Shown here: positions 60,822 through 64,000 of the stretch, piece after piece
Numbering within the stretch: the stretch's first letter is position 1
Layout of the letters: each line of letters begins with the position of its first letter
Assembly (NCBI RefSeq): GCF_009709555.1
Contig: NZ_WJBG01000150.1
Span: 1-64,000, forward strand
Direction of reading: 5' to 3'
Source: Streptomyces blattellae
GTDB lineage: Bacteria > Actinomycetota > Actinomycetes > Streptomycetales > Streptomycetaceae
Length of the DNA stretch: 64,000 nucleotides
Made by a program: the position numbers and the translations under genes
Notes under the pieces: generated by a model
The model's database searches: none
Seen by the model: the letters and a program-made list of their open reading frames with translations, nothing else
Told to the model about the DNA's origin: nothing

Positions 60822-63203
60822 TCAGAGCGGTGGCAGCGGCGGCAGTGGCTGTTCGGCCCAGATGGTCTTGCCGCGGACCGTCTGCCGGCTGCCCCACCGC
60901 TGGGTGAGCTGGGCGACCAGAAGGAGGCCCCGGCCGCCCTCGTCGTAGGCGTGCGCCCGGCGCAGATGCGGTGAGGTGGAACTGCCGTCGGAGACCTCGC
61001 AGATGAGGGTGCGGTCGCGGATCAGCCGTAGCTGGATGGGCGGTTCGCCGTAGCGGATGGCGTTGGTGACGAGTTCGCTGACGACGAGTTCGGTGACGAA
61101 GCCGGCCTCGTCCAGTCCCCACGCGGCCAGTTGCTCGGTGGCCTCCTGCCGGGTGACGGCCACGTGCGCGGGGTCCGGAAGCACGTCCCAGGTGGCGACC
61201 CGGTCGGCGCCCAGCGCGCGGGTGCGGGCGAGTAGGAGGGCCACGTCGTCTCTGGGCTCTTCCGGCAGTACGGCCTTCAGTACTATGTCACATAGCGTGT
61301 CCAGGGTGTCGGTGCGGGCGGTCAGCGCCCGGCACAGTTCCGACGTGGCGTGGTCGACGTCGCGGTCCCGGTCCTCGATGAGGCCGTCGGTGTACAGGGC
61401 GACGACGGCTCCCTCGGGCAGTTCCAGCTCCACCGACTCGAAGGGCAGCCCGCCGACCCCGAGCGGGGGCCCGGCGTTGAGCTCGACGAGCCGCGCGGTG
61501 CCGTCGGGGAGGAACACGGCGGGCGCGGGGTGTCCCGCGGCGGCCATGGTGAGGTGCCGGGTGACGGGGTCGTAGACGGCGTACAGGCAGGTGGCGCCGA
61601 GTTCGGCGGCCTCCTCGTCGCGGTCGCCGGCGGCGAGGTGGGTGACCAGGTCGTCGAGGTGGGTGAGGAGTTCGTCCGGCGGCAGGTCCACGTCGGCGAG
61701 GGTGCGGACGGCCGTGCACAGGCGGCCCATGGTCGCCGACGACGGGATGCCGTGCCCGACGACGTCGCCGACGACCAGGGCGACCCGGCTGCCGGACAGC
61801 GGGATCACGTCGAACCAGTCGCCGCCGATGCCGGCGAGCGAGCCGGAGGGCAGATAGCGGTGGGCCACCTCGACCGCCGCCTGTCCGGGCAGCCCGCGCG
61901 GCAGCAGGCTGTGCTGGAGGGCCAGCGCGGTGCTGCGTTCGCGGGCGAAGCGGCGGGAGTTGTCGATGCAGACGGCGGCCCGGCTGGCGAGCTCCTCCGC
62001 GAGGACGGCGTCGTCGCCGCCGTAGTCGTCGGGGTGGGCGATACGGACGGCCACGGCGACGCCCAGCGTGGTGCCGCGGGCGCGCAGCGGTACCGCGAGC
62101 ACCGAGTGGACGCCTCTGCGGTGGGGGCGGCCGGCCGGGGCCCGCGTGTTGCGTTCGGCGACCCAGCGCATGAAGTCCGGCTCGCCCGCCTGGCTGAGGA
62201 CCGCCCTCCCCTCCCGCAGCGCCCTGGCGGGCGGCGAGTACCCGGCGTAGACGTCCATGTCGCCCAGGCGTACGGCCGCCTCCGGTGTGCCTTCGGTACG
62301 GGAGCCGTGGGCGACGCGCCGCAGCACGATCTGCCGGTTCAGTGATGTCGGGGGCTCGTCCGCGCCGAGGACCCAGTCGAGCAGGTCCACGCTGGCGAAG
62401 TCGGCGTACCCGGGGACCAGGAGTTCCACGAGTTCCTCGGCGGTGCGCACCACGTCCAGGGTGGTGCCGATGGCGGCGGCCGCCTCGTTGAGCATGGCCA
62501 GCCGCTGCCGGGCCCAGTACTGCTCGGTGCTGTCGAAGGCGGCCAGGGCGACTCCGGTGACCTCCCCGGAGCCGTCCCGCACGGGCCACATCTCCGTGCT
62601 CCAGGCGTGTTCCCGGTTGAGGGCGGGCGCGCTCGTGAAGCTCTCGGAGTGGACCGGCCGCCCCGTCTCGGCGACGCGGCGCAGATTGCTGTGGAAGCCC
62701 CGGCTGTGCTCGGCGTCCTCCACGGTCTCCGGGAAATACCTGCCCAGCAGCACCTCCTCCGGCACTCCCATGACCCGGCAGGCCGTGTCGTTGAGGCGCA
62801 GATAGCACTGCCCGGTGTCGAAGACCGACATCGACATGGAGGCCTGCTGGAAGGCCTGTCCCGCCAGGGTGGGTTCGGGGCCGCCGGACCGGGCGGTGAT
62901 CACATATCCGCCGGGTGCGCCGTCCGGGCCCAGCACGGCGGTCGCCTCGACGGGGACCGCCACGGTGGAGCCGTCACGGTGACGCAGGACCACGGGACCG
63001 GACAGCGTGGCCCGGGACTCCGGCGACGGATCTTCAGCGAGCAGATCGCGCGCCGCCCGTCCCACGGCCTCCTCGGCCGGGTATCCGGTCAGCTGCCGGG
63101 CGCCCTCGCTCCACCCCGTTACGACACCCGAGGCATCGATGATCAGCGTGGCGGAGGCCTGCTCCATGTTGTCCAGAATGGCCCTCTTGTGGGGCTGTAT
63201 CAA
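60822..63203 (-). CDS. PAS/GAF/SpoIIE phosphatase with HATPase domain
   Basis: A 793-residue multidomain regulator. PAS domains cover ~15-110 and ~115-235, a GAF domain ~245-420, a PP2C/SpoIIE phosphatase ~440-650 (GGDWFDVIPLSGSRVALVVG, GHGIPSSATMGRL, GHPAPAVFLPDG, LYTDGLIEDRDRD) and a C-terminal anti-sigma-type HATPase ~660-793 (VSELVTNAIRYG, EGGRGLLLVAQL). Such proteins dephosphorylate anti-sigma antagonists and may act as switch kinases on sigma-B-like sigma factors. The frame starts with TTG 63203; ATG 63167 (MEQASATLII) is an equally good start. Confidence 0.92.
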   Translation of the reverse strand: MIQPHKRAILDNMEQASATLIIDASGVVTGWSEGARQLTGYPAEEAVGRAARDLLAEDPSPESRATLSGPVVLRHRDGSTVAVPVEATAVLGPDGAPGGYVITARSGGPEPTLAGQAFQQASMSMSVFDTGQCYLRLNDTACRVMGVPEEVLLGRYFPETVEDAEHSRGFHSNLRRVAETGRPVHSESFTSAPALNREHAWSTEMWPVRDGSGEVTGVALAAFDSTEQYWARQRLAMLNEAAAAIGTTLDVVRTAEELVELLVPGYADFASVDLLDWVLGADEPPTSLNRQIVLRRVAHGSRTEGTPEAAVRLGDMDVYAGYSPPARALREGRAVLSQAGEPDFMRWVAERNTRAPAGRPHRRGVHSVLAVPLRARGTTLGVAVAVRIAHPDDYGGDDAVLAEELASRAAVCIDNSRRFARERSTALALQHSLLPRGLPGQAAVEVAHRYLPSGSLAGIGGDWFDVIPLSGSRVALVVGDVVGHGIPSSATMGRLCTAVRTLADVDLPPDELLTHLDDLVTHLAAGDRDEEAAELGATCLYAVYDPVTRHLTMAAAGHPAPAVFLPDGTARLVELNAGPPLGVGGLPFESVELELPEGAVVALYTDGLIEDRDRDVDHATSELCRALTARTDTLDTLCDIVLKAVLPEEPRDDVALLLARTRALGADRVATWDVLPDPAHVAVTRQEATEQLAAWGLDEAGFVTELVVSELVTNAIRYGEPPIQLRLIRDRTLICEVSDGSSTSPHLRRAHAYDEGGRGLLLVAQLTQRWGSRQTVRGKTIWAEQPLPPLPPL

Positions 63204-63234
63204 CCGGCGCCCGGGGCCCTGTGCGGGGCCGGGG

Positions 63235-63702
63235 TCACTTCCGGTGGGCGCGCAGCGCGGCGAGGGCGCGGTCGGCGTGGGTGTTCATGCGCAGTTCGCT
63301 GTGGACGGCCTCCAGGACCGTACGGTCCTCGGCGATGACGTAGGTGACGCGCTTGGTGGGGATCAAGGAAAATCCGCGCTTCACGCCGAACTGTTCCCGG
63401 ACGGTCCCGTCGACGTCGGACAGCAGCGGCATGCCCAGGGTGTGGCGCTCGGCGAACTCCTGCTGGCGTTCGACGGTGTCCCCGCTGATCCCGACCGGGC
63501 GGGCGCCGACTGCGGCGAACTCGGCGGCCAGGTCCCGGAAGTGGCAGGCCTCGGCAGTGCAGCCCGGAGTGAGGGCGGCGGGGTAGAAGAACAGCACCAC
63601 CGGTCCGTCGGCAAGCAGTTCCGACAGTCTGCGGCGGGTGCCGGTCTCGTCCGCCAGCTCGAAGTCCTCGGCCTTGTCGCCGACACCTATGCGTCCGCTC
63701 AT
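63235..63702 (-). CDS. bcp: Peroxiredoxin, Bcp/PrxQ type
   Basis: A 155-residue thiol peroxidase. The peroxidatic motif PAALTPGCTAEAC places Cys48 as peroxidatic and Cys53, five residues on, as the resolving Cys, as in Bcp. GDKAEDFELADETG begins the thioredoxin fold, and GISGDTVERQQEFAE and TYVIAEDRTV continue it. It reduces H2O2 and organic peroxides. It lies 31 bp upstream of the phosphatase gene on the same strand and might be co-transcribed. Confidence 0.93.
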   Translation of the reverse strand: MSGRIGVGDKAEDFELADETGTRRRLSELLADGPVVLFFYPAALTPGCTAEACHFRDLAAEFAAVGARPVGISGDTVERQQEFAERHTLGMPLLSDVDGTVREQFGVKRGFSLIPTKRVTYVIAEDRTVLEAVHSELRMNTHADRALAALRAHRK

Positions 63703-63712
63703 CGTGAGCCCC

Positions 63713-64000
63713 TTATGTGATTCTGCGCGCGATCACTGGAGGGTAGCGCGGTCGCCTGGCTTTTCCTGAAGGGGGGCGGGCCTCGAAAGGCGGCTCCGCG
63801 AAGGGCGGTTGCGCCTGCCGGGGCGTGTAGCCGAACGGGCGGCGGAAGACGTCGATGCACACGCTGGCGGAGGACCAGCCGCAGCAGTGGGCGACCGTGG
63901 TGACGGACGTGCCGTCGGCCGGCGTCCGCAGGGCGTGGCCGAGGCGCGACTGGGTGCGCCGCTGCGGGAAGGTCATGCCGAACTCGCGGCGGAAGAGCCG
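63713..64000 (-). CDS. AraC-family regulator, C-terminal part (cut by window end)
   Basis: The last ~95 codons of an AraC/XylS-type regulator. RLFRREFGMTFPQRRTQSRL is the end of the first HTH, and TSVTTVAHCCGWSSASVCID with VFRRPFGYTP is the second HTH and the family signature. The Pro/Arg-rich tail of about 30 residues after it is not typical. The gene continues beyond 64000; no start is visible. Confidence 0.85.
   Translation of the reverse strand, partial: RLFRREFGMTFPQRRTQSRLGHALRTPADGTSVTTVAHCCGWSSASVCIDVFRRPFGYTPRQAQPPFAEPPFEARPPSGKARRPRYPPVIARRIT

Noticed and set aside
61286..61292. TGTCACA within the phosphatase gene, and similar ones at 6529 and 6798
   Set aside because: They lie inside coding sequence and have no CCGGTC at the right spacing.

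Overview
The window looks like chromosomal DNA of a Streptomyces or a very close actinomycete. It is uniformly very GC-rich, start codons are ATG, GTG or occasionally TTG behind purine-rich Shine-Dalgarno sites, and the gene content fits: many ECF sigma factors, a SARP-type AAA regulator, a PAS/GAF/PP2C phosphatase, Tat-exported hydrolases, an ABC-F protein and a GH64 glucanase. No rRNA, tRNA, CRISPR array or intact mobile element was found. The content is accessory and paralogue-rich, as expected of a chromosome arm.

Layout. 0-14 kb: universal stress protein, GAPDH, a large Tat-exported propeller-amidohydrolase, a frameshifted alpha/beta hydrolase, small stress-type proteins, an SDR, a lipoprotein, a secreted zinc protease and an ABC-F gene with a possible regulatory leader peptide. 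14-20 kb: a GPP34 protein, an AhpD-like protein, a tightly overlapping four-gene operon (patatin, MGT glycosyltransferase, membrane protein, alpha/beta-fold protein) and galU. 20-30 kb: a nest of ECF41/SigJ-like sigma factors with a flavoprotein, a LuxR/LAL regulator, MarR, azoreductase and nitroreductase. 30-32 kb: chloramphenicol phosphotransferase, then a gene graveyard (broken TetR, SDR tail, P450 piece). 32-42.5 kb: a divergent glycan locus with three glycosyltransferase genes, a UDP-sugar dehydrogenase, a UDP-GlcNAc 2-epimerase, two methyltransferases and a coiled-coil protein. 42.5-53 kb: Sua5/YciO, dienelactone hydrolase, GH64 glucanase under a LacI-type operator, MHYT protein, metallophosphoesterase, TauD dioxygenase, AKR, a stand-alone LigD phosphoesterase and an MFS transporter. 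53-64 kb: two paralogous hydrolases around a SARP/AAA regulator, small proteins, a secreted cupin, a PAS/GAF/PP2C protein, a peroxiredoxin and the tail of an AraC regulator.

Two themes stand out. First, a bipartite motif, TGTCAC[AG]-N14-CCGGTC, lies 36-46 bp before three start codons (AhpD-like gene, flavoprotein, one ECF sigma). A weaker copy precedes another ECF sigma. This resembles the promoter known for ECF41 sigma factors and suggests a local ECF41-like regulon. Second, at least six places carry broken or chimeric genes. The sharpest is 23.07-23.67 kb, where pieces of four genes abut and an open frame runs through all of them as a spurious 1,426-codon reading frame.
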